Shown: in pieces, positions 1-10,027 of the stretch
Position numbering within the stretch: position 1 is the first letter of the stretch
How the letters are laid out: each line of letters starts with the position of its first letter
Origin: Lactifluus volemus
Lineage: Eukaryota; Basidiomycota; Agaricomycetes; Russulales; Russulaceae
Assembly: GCA_022376515.1 (NCBI GenBank)
Contig: WTXI01000116.1
Coordinates: 48,648-112,647 of the forward strand
DNA length: 64,000 bases
Direction of reading: 5' to 3'
Made by a program: the position numbers and the translations under genes
Notes under the pieces: model-generated
What the model was told of the DNA's origin: nothing
Seen by the model: only the letters and a program-made list of their open reading frames with translations
The model's database searches: none

Positions 1-16
1 TAGGGCACTGATGCAG

Positions 17-856
17 CTTGCCTTCAAGACTCAACCATGAATACAACGTCTATACAACGATCGCTGGTAGCAGAGGAATCTCTCGAGTACTCTGGTACGG
101 CAAAGAAGGTGTATATGAAGTTATTGTCCTGGACTATCTCGGAACTTCACTGGGTGACCTGATCAATCAGCCCAAGTTTGACCATGGAAAGACATTCTCG
201 TATGCCACCCTAATGGTACGCTTGATATATGAAACAGACGATCGTACTAAATACAGCCTCGTGTACAGCTCTCGGCAGTCGAGTCACTTCATAGCCAACA
301 CTACGTCCATCGTGACATCAAACCCGGGAATTTCATGATTCGCATTGATGACCTTCATCCTACCGTCTTCCTCATTGATTTCGGCTTGGCACGGTTATTC
401 CGAAATCCTGCAACCTATTTGCATTTCCCTTTTACAACGGATCATTCAATCGTTGGTACTCTTCCATTCGTATCTATCAACGGTCAGCAAGGCTATGCCC
501 AGTCGCGTCGCGATGACCTGGAGTCACTCGCCTATACGATCATTTATTCGGCACTTGGCAATTTGCCTTGGACTAGCAATGCTGTGGGCAACGAGGAGGC
601 AATCCTCCGAAAGAAAACATCAATCACAGCGGAAGAGCTGTGCGAAGGCTTACCCGCTCCTTTCTGCAAATTCGTCACCTGTGTCCGTTCTCTTGGCTTT
701 GACCAGAAACCGGATTATCAGTACCTTCATTCCATCCTCTTACAGTGCTCAGAAGCCGAGGCTAATCAACCCATCAAAGCGCCACCCTTGTACTTGTGTC
801 CCCAGGTCAGCGTAGAGTCCGTAGACCCTGAACCTATCTTCACCAGTCCGGTGTAA
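17..856 (+). CDS. CK1-family (casein kinase I-like) protein kinase, 5' end outside the window
   Basis: Serine/threonine kinase catalytic domain of the CK1 family, missing the exons for the Gly-rich loop and the ATP-binding Lys, which lie left of the window. An acceptor AG at 15-16 opens an exon at 17 that reads into LNHEYNVYTTIAGS, a typical CK1 segment. A 41-nt intron (216-256, GTACGC...ACAG) joins to exon 257-856. Visible motifs are the catalytic loop HRDIKPGNF, the DFG motif in LIDFGLAR, and the CK1-specific SRRDDLESLAY. The frame ends with TAA at 854-856, but those bases lie inside a perfect splice donor GTAAGT (853-858), which touches the LTR of element 1 at 859. The true gene may therefore continue beyond the retrotransposon. 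Family call is firm; the 3' end is uncertain. Confidence 0.85.
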
Positions 857-858
857 GT

Positions 859-1436
859 TGTCAAGGCTCAGAGGGGCCTTGGCGCACGACGGTGCTTATG
901 ACAGTGATCGAGGAGGACTGAGCGTGGCACTAAGCCTCAGTACGACGAGGATCACTCGAGTTCTTCCCTTGGCTTTACTATAGAGGAGAGCGTCGCGCTG
1001 ACGGATGCACTCTACTGTATTGTCAAAGAAGAGGTCAAGGGTAATCACAAGACGAGACTAAGTCTTGGATGACAACGGTCAGGAGGTCTGACTTGAGGGG
1101 ACAGGAAGGGAAGAGGGTTCAACTAGTCTGATTGCAGACGAAGCGAAGTCTAAGGAGACAAGCTACAACAGACCGGTTTATATACTCCTAGAGTGTGATG
1201 CTGAGTCATAGAGTCCCAGGCATGTCACGGTGTGACATGCCTCCTAAGTAATATATCGTAGATCGGATGGAGAAACTATGGAGATCTACGGAGATACCTC
1301 GAAAGATCCAGAGATCTGTATCGTACACGGAAAGATCCGAAGATCCGTATCGTAGATTACCTCGGAATAAAGCGAAAAAGATACCCACAGTCACGTGGGG
1401 CTAATACATAAGCAGATCACGTGCCAAACCGTAACA
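859..1436 (-). repeat. 3' LTR of element 1 (578 bp)
   Basis: Matches 9450-10027 over its full length. Ends TG...CA. Contains the same promoter elements as the 5' copy: TATA at 1177-1184 and the putative RNA 5' end AGACTTCGCTT (complement of 1141-1151), here still perfectly complementary to the PBS. An inverted repeat CATGTCAC-GGT-GTGACATG lies at 1221-1239, upstream of the TATA box. Confidence 0.93.
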
Positions 1437-1450
1437 GTGCCTCCCTTCTC
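1437..1450 (-). other. Polypurine tract of element 1
   Basis: Directly next to the 3' LTR; reads GAGAAGGGAGGCAC on the transcribed strand. Position and purine richness fit the plus-strand priming site of an LTR element. Confidence 0.75.
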
Positions 1451-1473
1451 AAGGGCGCTGTGCCACCAGCGCC

Positions 1474-3081
1474 TCAGTAACTGCGTCGACGCATGATGAG
1501 GGAGGTCGGGCACTCCCATACGGGGTTGCGGACGCCTTTGGGCTCCGCGAAGTCGTGGTCGCTGGGGCAAAAGCAGTCTTCCGCCGTGCACAGGAAGTGC
1601 GGCCATGGGCAATGGCACGAGAGATGTCCGCCTGCACAGTACAGGCAGCGGACATCAACGGGGCAGAGGTCGGCCGAATGGTCGGGCCGACTGTTATTGC
1701 AGCGGTGGCAATACGGGTAGACAGGAGGCGGAGGCGGGTAAGTCGGGATCCAGGTGGTGGCTAGAGGGGCGGAAAACTGCTGAGGGAAATACCACGCGCC
1801 GTGTGCAAGAGGCGCGTATTCGGTGGCACAAACGCCGTGCCAAACGCCTGCGTGTTCCCGTCGGAGTCCACGAGCGCCACCATCTGCAGGAGCCTTGCCC
1901 TTCGCGGTGGCGGCGTGGGGCTCCTCGCCGGTATAAATGGGGTATTGAGGGGGTTCAGCAACATACCCTCCTGCGGGTCGGGGGTAAACGGCGTCCAATG
2001 TAACTGACGCATGCGGGTTGGTGGGCGAGGGGTGGCCGGAGTAGGAGTCCTGACGTGATAGCTGGGACTCCTCGCCGGCGGCGGGCTGGTCAGATCGATG
2101 ACCGTCACTGTTGGGGGCGGGGGTGTTGACCCGCGTGAGGGGCCGCTCGTCGAGTGGCTTGGAGCGCGAGGAGGGTGACGGAACGGGAGAGACTTCTTGG
2201 CCCGCTGCCTCAAGTAGCGGGGCTGACTGGGTTCTCCATTCGTCGACGCGGTGGAAGGCGTCGAGCGCGAGGGAAGCGGGCTCTTCCTCCGAATTGGGAG
2301 GCGCGACGGGCGAGGCATAATCGTCGTCGGAGGGTTCGGGGGACCACTCGCCGTAAGCAATAGGTCGAGTGGGCTGAGGGGCCCAGAGTACAGGTACGGG
2401 TGCGAGGGGCCTGGTGGACGGATCTGGTATTGGGAGGGGTGACGGTGAGGCGGCATCTTCAACGTCGACGTCGAGTCGTTCAGGTTGAAAGTCTTCAGGG
2501 AGGAGGCCGGCAAGGACAATGGCAGCGTAGACGTCATCGGGTAATTCGATGGAGGCAATGTCGAGATCGAGGATGAAGTCTCTGACGGGGGAGAAGTCCA
2601 TAGAGGAGAGGGATGGCGATGGTAGGGGGTCAAGAGTGGGGTTTATATCTCTCCCGACTTCCAGAGTTCTCATGGCTTCGGGGTTTGCCTCGTGGAATTC
2701 TCGGATTAATTCCGGGGAATTGACGTTCTCGACCGGCTCCCACGTGTTATGTGCTGTGGAATACCCCTTCCACTTTAGGAGATATTGCAGTTTCCTGTAT
2801 CGCCTTCTTGATCCGAGGATCTCTTCGACTTCGTATTCCTGATGATCGTCGACCAGATCTGGGGGTGGCTCGGTGTGATTTCGGCCATGTTCGGCTGTTT
2901 CCGAATAGGGGGTCAGAAGGGATGCATGGAAGACGTTGTGGATCTTCCATTGGGGTGGCAAATCCAATTTGTACACATAGGGCGAGATCACTTTGATGAC
3001 GCGGAAAGGTCCGAAGCGTTTCAGTCGAAGCTTCTTTGTCGGATAAGGCAGGTTTAAATTCGTCCCCTCGAGTAGGACCAT
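1474..3081 (-). CDS. Element 1 pol, 3' segment: integrase C-terminus, chromodomain, Cys/His module
   Basis: Open frame of 535 codons, the 3' part of pol after the last in-frame stop. It begins MVLLEGTNLNLPYP and HNVFHASLLTPY, the conserved tail of chromovirus integrases. A chromodomain follows at about residues 83-140 (EYEVEEILGS, LLKWKGY, TWEPVENV), thought to steer integration to heterochromatin. Then comes a long Pro/Ser-rich linker, and a C-terminal Cys/His module near residues 455-510 (CHRC, DH, C, CLYC, GH, C, PH, C, C, DH) that matches element 2. The linker overlaps a conserved ORF in the +1 frame (1761-2633). Confidence 0.88.
   Translation of the reverse strand: MVLLEGTNLNLPYPTKKLRLKRFGPFRVIKVISPYVYKLDLPPQWKIHNVFHASLLTPYSETAEHGRNHTEPPPDLVDDHQEYEVEEILGSRRRYRKLQYLLKWKGYSTAHNTWEPVENVNSPELIREFHEANPEAMRTLEVGRDINPTLDPLPSPSLSSMDFSPVRDFILDLDIASIELPDDVYAAIVLAGLLPEDFQPERLDVDVEDAASPSPLPIPDPSTRPLAPVPVLWAPQPTRPIAYGEWSPEPSDDDYASPVAPPNSEEEPASLALDAFHRVDEWRTQSAPLLEAAGQEVSPVPSPSSRSKPLDERPLTRVNTPAPNSDGHRSDQPAAGEESQLSRQDSYSGHPSPTNPHASVTLDAVYPRPAGGYVAEPPQYPIYTGEEPHAATAKGKAPADGGARGLRREHAGVWHGVCATEYAPLAHGAWYFPQQFSAPLATTWIPTYPPPPPVYPYCHRCNNSRPDHSADLCPVDVRCLYCAGGHLSCHCPWPHFLCTAEDCFCPSDHDFAEPKGVRNPVWECPTSLIMRRRSY
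1761..2633 (-). CDS. Overprinted ORF in the 3' end of element 1 pol (+1 frame)
   Basis: 290-codon open frame in the +1 phase relative to the chromodomain frame. Product is rich in Pro, Ser, Arg and Thr. It aligns without gaps at two places to the ORF at 12008-12550 of element 2, in the same relative phase. Residues 188-199 share RSPSYHxRTPxP. Residues 248-284 share LLQ, L, S, G, Q, GTAxV and RL (13 of 37 identical by my count). The region homologous to the element 2 ORF starts near residue 139 (RYLRQR, base 2219). In the same bases the pol frame is hardly conserved. Function unknown. It could be translated by frameshift, internal start or splicing. See findings. Confidence 0.7.
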   Translation of the reverse strand: MTPYHRHPSPLWTSPPSETSSSISTLPPSNYPMTSTLPLSLPASSLKTFNLNDSTSTLKMPPHRHPSQYQIRPPGPSHPYLYSGPLSPLDLLLTASGPPNPPTTIMPRPSRLPIRRKSPLPSRSTPSTASTNGEPSQPRYLRQRAKKSLPFRHPPRAPSHSTSGPSRGSTPPPPTVTVIDLTSPPPARSPSYHVRTPTPATPRPPTRMRQLHWTPFTPDPQEGMLLNPLNTPFIPARSPTPPPRRARLLQMVALVDSDGNTQAFGTAFVPPNTRLLHTARGISLSSFPPL

Positions 3082-6000
3082 CTGTCCCTCGGTGAAAGGT
3101 CGGAAGTGGCGCTGCCCCTTCCTTCATTCGTGATATTTCCTTGTCATGTCCTGTGCCTGTCGAATAGCCTTTTGCGCTCGTTCCCGCAGTCCTCGGAGGT
3201 AAGTGGATCGTTCTTCCAGGGCCGGTAAGGCCGAGTTCGTCATCTGTTGCTCTTGCGCGTGGGGTGAAGCCCATAAGTAATTCGAAGGGGGTCTTTCCGG
3301 TAGTGGAGCTGGGCCAGGAGTTGTGCACGAATTGGGCAAGAGGGAGCCATCGTGCCCAGTCATTTTGCTGGAAGTTGCCGTAGATTCAAAGGTACTGTTC
3401 TAGCCATTGATTTGTTCTTTCTGATTGGCCGTCTGTCTGGGGGTGGTATGCCGTACTAATGTTTTGGTTTATTTTGAGTCATTTACAGAGGTCTGTTGTC
3501 CATTTCGAGGTAAACCTCGTGTCGCGATCCGATATGACGGTCTTGGGAATCCCATAATGTGGGAAGACGTGTTGAGCGTAGAGTGCGGCTACTCCTTCAG
3601 AGTCGATCTTCTGCGTACAAGGGAGGAAGACTGCCGCCTTTGTGCAGTCGTGGTCCGTAATTGTCAGGATAGAGTCGTAACCTTGTGATGGTGGGAGGTC
3701 TACAATTAGGTCGAGTGCAATCGTTTCAAATGGCAGTGCATTGGGTTTCACAGTAATCGGGTAAATAGGAACCTTGGGTCGGACCGTATTGCTCTTTGTG
3801 GTCTGACAGGTGGCGCATCCCTTGACATATCGCCGGACAAAGGTTTTCATGTTGGGCCACCAATAGCCTTGTTCTACTGCATGTAGGGTTTTCGAAATTC
3901 CGGGGTGTCCAGCGGTGACATGGTCATGATGTGCCGCGATCACCTCCCTCCTCAGGGCGTTGTCTGCCACGACAACGATCTTCCCAGCGCGAGTCCACAA
4001 GCCATGTGGACTCCGCTCGAGTCGAAAGGGAGCTGACCAGCCAGCAATGTCCGTGGGCGCTGCCTCCTGGGCGCGGAGTAGCTTGTCCTCCCAGGGGTCC
4101 AGGGGTGCAAGGGAAAGTGTAGCGACAGACTCAAATAGCTCGCTGGGGAGAACGATGACACCCTTATTGTCCAGGGCCCCAGTATCAAAGTCTGGGCGAC
4201 GGGAGAGAGGGTCCGCCCTCATTGACTTGCCAGGTTTGTGGATAAGGGAGAGGTTAAATTCCCCCAGCAGGGGAATGTAGCGGGCAACGCGCCGGTTAAT
4301 ATCCCGAGGGTGGCGATAATACTGTAGGTTCTTATGGTCGGTGTAGACTTTTACTGGGTGACGCGCCCCTAGCAACAAGTGGCGCCAACGTTTGAGGGCA
4401 TGAATAATAGTGAGGAGTTCCCGGTCGTGGACGTCATAGCCCCGTTCCGGTGGGGACAGGGCATGGGAGTAGTAACTGATAGGGCGCGGGAGGCCGGTAG
4501 GAGTGCGTTGGAAGAGGATGGCTCCAAGGGCAAATTGGGAGGCGTCCACCTCCACTTCAAAAGGTCGGTCGTGGTCTGGGCGGTTGAGGGCCATGTCGCG
4601 CTCCACCAGGCTAATGAGGCGTTTCACAGCCGCCCGTTGTTCGTCTCCCCAACGAAAGGGGACGTCCTTCTTCAGGAGGTCAGTCAGGGGTCGCGCAATC
4701 TCCGCAAAACCCGGAATGAAGGGGCGGTGATAGCCAAATACCCCCAGGGTGCTTCGCACGCCAGAGACGGTGCTTTGCTCGGTCGGCCATTCTAGTAGTC
4801 CTTGTCTCTTCGTCGGGTCCAGGGAGATCTTGCCATCCTCGACTACAATGCCAAGGTAGTGAACGCGTGGTTGCTCAAAGTGACATTTTGCTGCCTTTAG
4901 AAAGAAGGACTCGTCTTCGAAGCGCTGCAGCACCTGGTGGACTATGGTCCGGTGTAGGGCCACGTCAGCCGCGTTCCGATTTGGGGTAGCAATGAGGAAG
5001 TCGTCCATATATATGTGGATAAAGTCAGGGTAGGCGTTTAGTAAGTCGCGGAAAACGGTGTGCATGCAGCGTTGGAAGGTCCCAGGTGCATTTCGCAGGC
5101 CAAAAGGCATGACATTTGGGAGGTATAAGCCAAATGGGGTGATAAAGGCGGCCTTCCACCGATCCTCAGCCTTGATCCGGATATTGTTGTACCCCCAACG
5201 AATGTCGAGGGTGGTGAATAGTTGTTTTCCTTCTAACTGTTCCAGAATCGTCTCGATGCGCGGAAGAGGGTACACGTCTGGTATAGTCCATTCATTGACT
5301 TTGCGGTAGTCTTGGACCGGGCGGAGGGAGCCGTCTTGTTTCTTCACAAAAAAGAATGGGGTCGCCCAGGGCGAGTCCCCCTTTTCGATGTAGCCCAAGC
5401 GTTCGTTTTCATCGATCCACTTGCGCACCGCTTCCATCTCTGCTGGACTAAGAGGGTAGGTTTTACTTTTTATAGTGGTGGGGGCTCCTTCCTTTAGTTT
5501 GATTTCATGGTCATCTAGCCGAGCAGGGGGAAAACGATGGGACAGTTCCTCAGAGAAAACCTTCCAGTGGCGCTTGTATTCGTGAGGCAGGGAAGGGTCC
5601 CCCTGCTGTCGTGGTGCCTTAATGGCCCATTCCGTGGCCACCGAGGTCTTGTTTATGTTTGTAGGGGGTATGACGCGTGGCTCCGATATCTTGGAGACCC
5701 CGTTAGGCCACTCTGGGAAGTATTCCGCCCACTTCTCTAATTCCGGGTGTCTGGCCTCCAGGTCCTTTTTCTGACTTGCAGTTAGTTTGTCGTCTTGCAG
5801 CCGGAGCTTTAGGTGGGCCAACATTTTTCGGCTATTTTCCCGTTTGATGTCCGCTTCTCTGAGTCGTCGTCTAGCATGGTCTTCCACACCGAGGAAGCGG
5901 GCTCTGGTGACTGCACGAGTGGCCACTTCGATAGGGAGGTCGTCCCACGTCATGTTCGTCCAGTTGATTTTTGGGTTGAAGGCCTTAAGCCAGGTAAAAC

Positions 6001-6370
6001 CGAAAATTATCCGGTCTTTCCCCAAATTTGCGATGAGAAATAGCAGTTCTTCGCTCTTGTCACCCCGAGTGACATGGAGTATGGCATATCGTGTGACTGC
6101 ACCACTTCGGTTGTTTGTTCCGTCCACGTTGGTGACTTGCACTGGTATTGGGAGTTGTCGAGTGGCAATCCCCCACCTCTCAACTGTTCGCTGGTCAATA
6201 AAGTTCTCACTTGCCCCACTGTCAACAAGGGCTGCTTCCCCAACCGTTCCACGCATTGATCGAAAGATAAAGGGCATATTTATCGATTTAGTGCCTCGAT
6301 GTCGTACAAACAAGATGCGTGGTCGTTCTGCTCCGTGCCAGGTTGGTGGGCAGGAGCCTAGGGAAAATCC
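3082..6370 (-). pseudogene. Element 1 pol: protease, RT, RNase H, integrase (broken)
   Basis: Main open stretch 3479-6370. Aspartic protease VDSGASENF near residue 32 counted from 6313; RT with IYMDDFL near 434-440; RNase H EVDAS; integrase zinc finger H..H..CATC, then DLIVDLP and SDRDTRF. A TGA at about 3476 stops the frame between the second and third integrase catalytic residues. The same frame goes on through [11 protein letters not shown], meets another TGA in YL-stop-IYG (element 2 has Arg there), shifts by one base near 3270, and meets a third TGA at 3124-3126. Frame entry from gag is by a -1 overlap near 6364-6370. Lesions make this pol non-functional as read. Confidence 0.9.
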
Positions 6371-8280
6371 TCCCCATCCTCTTTTTGCAATTCATCCCAC
6401 ACCTGTTCTCTTTCCTCTTGGTTCATCCTTCGCAGGTGTTGTGCCACCTCCGCAGGAGCCCCAGAGTCTACAACGGGTGTGGGGTCTTCCGAGGAGGGGC
6501 GTAGGTCGATGAGCGGTCCGGCAAGTGGTCCTTGGGCTTCGGGAGCAGTGTAGCCGGTCGTGGTCGTATAGGGTGGTGGTCGCGGCACATACGCCGGAGG
6601 GGGTTGTCGCCAATTTCCTGCGCGAGTTCGGGATTGCGCATAAGACGGCCTGCTTCCTGATGGCTGTCCGCCTTGTTGTCCTCCTCTGGTGGTTTGGGGA
6701 ACACGTCTGGAGGGTTGTCCTTTGGGGCAGTTCTTGACGAAGTGGCCGAACTGGCCGCATCCCATGCAACGACCTTCCCTTCGGAACTTTTCGCGCTGGG
6801 TGCGAGTTGCCACGTTTGCTTCAGTTTGGGCAGTGTCGACGTCCATCGCAAAGGGGTCCCTCCTGGGCTGCGGGGGTCTCAGGGGTAGTCCCATTCCCCT
6901 TCTCAGCTGTTCCTGGGTCAGGGTCGGTCGGCTTGGCTGGCCTGGTCGCTGCCCCAGGAGGGCTACCCGAGCCTTGTGTCGATTGTTTTGGTTCCTAGCG
7001 TCTCGTTCCCACTGGTCTAGGGTGGTAGGCCAGGTTTCTTGGTTAAGGATAGCCTTCTTTAGTTCATGTTTTAGTCCTGCTTGGAACAGGTCCATAGTTC
7101 CAGCATCGTTTCGCGACCATCCGGCTTGCTTGACTAAGGTTTCGAAGCCTGCAATGTACGTATCGACGTCGTCGTTAACCATTTTATGGTCCTTGAGCTT
7201 TTCGTAGGCACGCTGTTTCTTATTTGAGTCGGTAAAGGCGTCTTTGAATGCCTGCTCAAACTCAGTCCAGATGGCCTCGTCATTGTGCGGGTGCGTGGTG
7301 CTTTCCAGTTTCGTCAACTGCTCTTCTTGCCAGTCGTTGACTCTCTCTCCTTTGATATAGCTGAGGGCCATGAGGACTCGGTTGAACGGGTTATTCATCT
7401 CGTCGCTGTTTCGGTTTATGAGCTTCCACTGTTTAAATTCCTTCAGGAAGAGGTCGCTCCTGTTTCGATCTCCATAGAAGATTGAGGGGGCCAGCCCTTT
7501 CAATCCTCCGGTCCCTGGATTGGTAGGGGCGGCAGTGGCGGCGGTTATAGTGCTCCCCGCTTGGACTGCCCTTTGGCTAGAGGAAGAGGCGGCGGCAACT
7601 GGGATGGGAGGTAACCCACTAGGGGTACCAGGGGCGGCTTGGGAGGATAGTAGCGGGGGAAGGAGGCTTCCTCCGCGCTGGTAGAGGTCGTAAACTTGTG
7701 ATGATATTTGTTGGGCCATAGTGGGTGGTTGCTCAGGAGTGAGGGGATGAGTTCCTTGTAAGGTGACGATGGCACTAGTAGCAGCGGCGAGGGTATCGTC
7801 CGCGAGGGGGTTTGGCTGTTGTTGAGGGGAGGCTGGAGGCTCTTCTTCGGCCTCGGAGTCAGAGGAGTTTGAGTTTGAGACTCCGAATCTACCCGGCGGT
7901 CTAGGGGATCGGTACGTGGGGTGTTCTCTGTCAGTTTCTCTCCAGTAGCCTAAGCCTGCTGTAGAGCAATGTATGGGTTGTAAGAGGTTTCCTGAGCGGG
8001 TTCAGAAGATGTTTCCCTCTGGATCTGGTTCGATTAAATACCAGGAGTTATTTATGAATTCGCAAAAGTCGTTGAGTAGATTTCCTTGTCCATCACGGGT
8101 GGTAACTTGATAGGCTCCCCTTCCAACGTCTGGTCAGATTAAGACCCAATGAGCACCTCCTTTTACGTGCGCAGGTAGGCTGTCTCCGATTCGAAGAGGG
8201 ACGTAGGTCCAATGGTTATTGTCAGGGATCGGGGCGTTTAAGGACGTGTTGCCTGAACTGCCGCTGCTTCTGGTACTCCT
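6358..8280 (-). pseudogene. Element 1 gag (capsid and CCHC zinc knuckle)
   Basis: Continuous ORF 6358-7719 (453 codons) with a retrotransposon capsid region (PSIFYGDRNRSDLFLKEF) and a zinc knuckle CMGCGQFGHFVKNC. The same frame extends upstream without frameshift to about 8280 but crosses two TGA codons (about 8127 and 8003). This N-terminal part aligns to the gag N-terminus of element 2: shared EFIN, WY, then GYW or GWW, then D and HP-Y. So the real gag was longer than the open ORF and is now broken. Both TGAs sit where CGA (Arg) would be one transition away. Confidence 0.82.
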
Positions 8281-9190
8281 AGTAGTACCAGTAGCGCAAC
8301 CTTATAGTAGCGGTAGGTGTTAAGCTTAGGTTGGTGGTGTGGGGCAAACTGTGGGTATTCCCTGATATATTGTTCAATGAACTCGATCTCTCGTGTGATG
8401 TCGGCGAGTTCGTCGAGGGTGGATTGGATGAAACGGAGGCGGTCTACTTCTGCTTGTAGGTCCTGGATTTGTTGGCTGGTCTCGAGACGGATCTCTTCTT
8501 CGTTCTCTGTTAGGGACTGGGGGTCTACTCGTTCGTAGGGGTTCGGGTTAGGTGGTCGAGACGTTGTGTGAGGTTTTCTCTACGATGAATAAGGATTCCT
8601 ACTGCAAAGGCGATGACCCCCTCTGGATCTGGGTGTGTGGAGAGGTGGATTAGGAGTAAGTCAAGGCTCTCTTCGACGTCAAAGAGTTCTAAAATAGTTT
8701 CGTCGACGAGAGCAGCGGTATCCTCAGTCGATGGTGACGTCGGTCCTGTTGTATTCGAGGATATGTTGGAGGAAGAAGCGATACTGTTCAAGGAGGTGGA
8801 TGGTGTTTTCGAAGAAGGTGACGAGTTCCGGTTCTTCTTCTCGTAGAGAGGCGAAGAGAAGTAGGTCAGTATGGACCCACTCAAGTTCTAGGCGGATATG
8901 GAAGATAAGGTCTCTAGGTTGGCTTCGCAAGCGGCGGTTAAAGAGGTAGGGTCTAAGGTTCGCTCTGTTTAAGAGAGGGGTCCTTTCGGGTGCTTGCAGT
9001 CTTTCTGGGTAATCGGGTGCGTGCGAGGGATCTATCTTTTGGTGTGGTACCGGCAACGGTCTTCCTTGCAGAAACACTCGTGCTGAAGGGCGTGGATGTG
9101 GGTGTAGTGTACCTTCTTCCCTGGTACGAACTCGTGGAAGGTGTGAGTGGTGTATGGTGGTCCTCGAAGTAGGGCTCGGAGATCAAAGGT
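8240..9190 (-). pseudogene. Decayed extra ORF between PBS and gag in element 1
   Basis: Protein-like sequence in at least three frame segments. The first has a Cys/His patch (HECFCKEDRCRYH) ending near 9035. The second (8724-9077) holds LELEWVHTDLLLFASLREEE. The third (8525-8884 frame) holds ILELFDVEESLDLLLIHLS. A downstream segment (about 8240-8550) reads as coiled coil (EEEIRLETSQQIQDLQAEVD). Frame changes and stops separate them. Element 2 has only about 180 nt between PBS and gag, so this is an element-1-specific leader coding region. I do not recognise the family. Confidence 0.5.
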
Positions 9191-9437
9191 AGGTGGGGGA
9201 ACAGGAGTGACAGGTTCTCGGGGGAGTCGAAGGGGTTTCCTTATACGAGGTATGATGACTAAGGGTGACTGGGGTCTTGGTAGGGCACAGGGTTCTTCCT
9301 CTGGGTGCGACGACGCGACGGGGTTCTTCCTCTTCCTTCACTTATAAGGGCACGTAGCCTCTTCAAAAGTGGAGGGTCGACTTGGGTAGTGGCTTGGAGA
9401 CCAACTGAGGTCTTGTAGGGTTTAGGGTTGTTTTAAG

Positions 9438-9448
9438 AGACTTCGCTT
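9438..9448 (-). other. Primer binding site of element 1 (self-priming type)
   Basis: The 11 bases one nucleotide inside the 5' LTR read AAGCGAAGTCT on the transcribed strand. They are perfectly complementary to AGACTTCGCTT in the 3' LTR copy of the predicted RNA 5' end (1141-1151). In the 5' LTR the matching site (9732-9742) differs by one transition. I see no obvious tRNA 3'-end match. Confidence 0.6.
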
Positions 9449-9449
9449 T

Positions 9450-10027
9450 TGTCAAGGCTCAGAGGGGCCTTGGCGCACGACGGTGCTTATGACAGTGATC
9501 GAGGAGGACTGAGCGTGGCACTAAGCCTCAGTACGACGAGAATCACTCGAGTTCTTCCCTTGGCTTTACTATAGAGGAGAGCGTCGCGCTGACGGATGCA
9601 CTCTACTGTATTGTCAAAGAAGAGGTCAAGGGTAATCACAAGACGAGACTAAGTCTTGGATGACAACGGTCAGGAGGTCTGACTTGAGGGGACAGGAAGG
9701 GAAGAGGGTTTAGCTAGTCTGATTGCAGACGAAGTGAAGTCTAAGGAGACAAGCTACAACAGACCGGTTTATATACTCCTAGAGTGTGATGCTGAGTCAT
9801 AGAGTCCCAGGCATGTCACGGTGTGACATGCCTCCTAAGTAATATATCGTAGATCGGACAGAGAAACTATGGAGATCTACGGAGATACCTCGAAAGATCC
9901 AGAGATCTGTATCGTACACGGAAAGATCCGAAGATCCGTATCGTAGATTACCTCGGAATAAAGCGAAAAAGATACCCACAGTCACGTGGGGCTAATACAT
10001 AAGCAGATCACGTGCCAAACCGTAACA
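9450..10027 (-). repeat. 5' LTR of element 1 (578 bp)
   Basis: Promoter-bearing LTR for the (-) transcript; same length as 859-1436. Differences from the 3' LTR that I can see: near 9541, two near 9709-9712, at 9735 in the start-site motif, and two near 9858-9859. All are transitions. Confidence 0.93.
9732..9775 (-). promoter_or_regulatory. Core promoter of element 1: TATA box and predicted RNA start
   Basis: On the - strand TATATAAA (9768-9775) is followed after 25 nt by AGACTTCACTT (9742-9732), the predicted RNA 5' end. The spacing is the same as in element 2. Confidence 0.55.

Larger units (their letters stand above)
859..10027 (-). mobile_element. Ty3/gypsy chromovirus element 1 (decayed)
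   Basis: LTR retrotransposon with two 578-bp LTRs in direct orientation, starting TGTCAAGG and ending CCGTAACA on the + strand. Order in the transcribed (-) direction: 5' LTR (9450-10027), PBS, a decayed upstream ORF, gag, pol (protease, RT, RNase H, integrase, chromodomain, zinc module), polypurine tract, 3' LTR (859-1436). Pol is broken by in-frame TGA codons and one frameshift, and the gag N-terminus by two TGA codons, so it is non-autonomous. I see no target duplication: TAAGT on the left, ACAAC on the right. LTRs differ at six positions by my eye, all transitions. Confidence 0.93.

Noticed and set aside
3124..8130. Stop-codon recoding (TGA as an amino acid)
   Set aside because: Other genes in the window use TGA as a normal stop and pol of element 2 has no internal TGA; decay explains it better.
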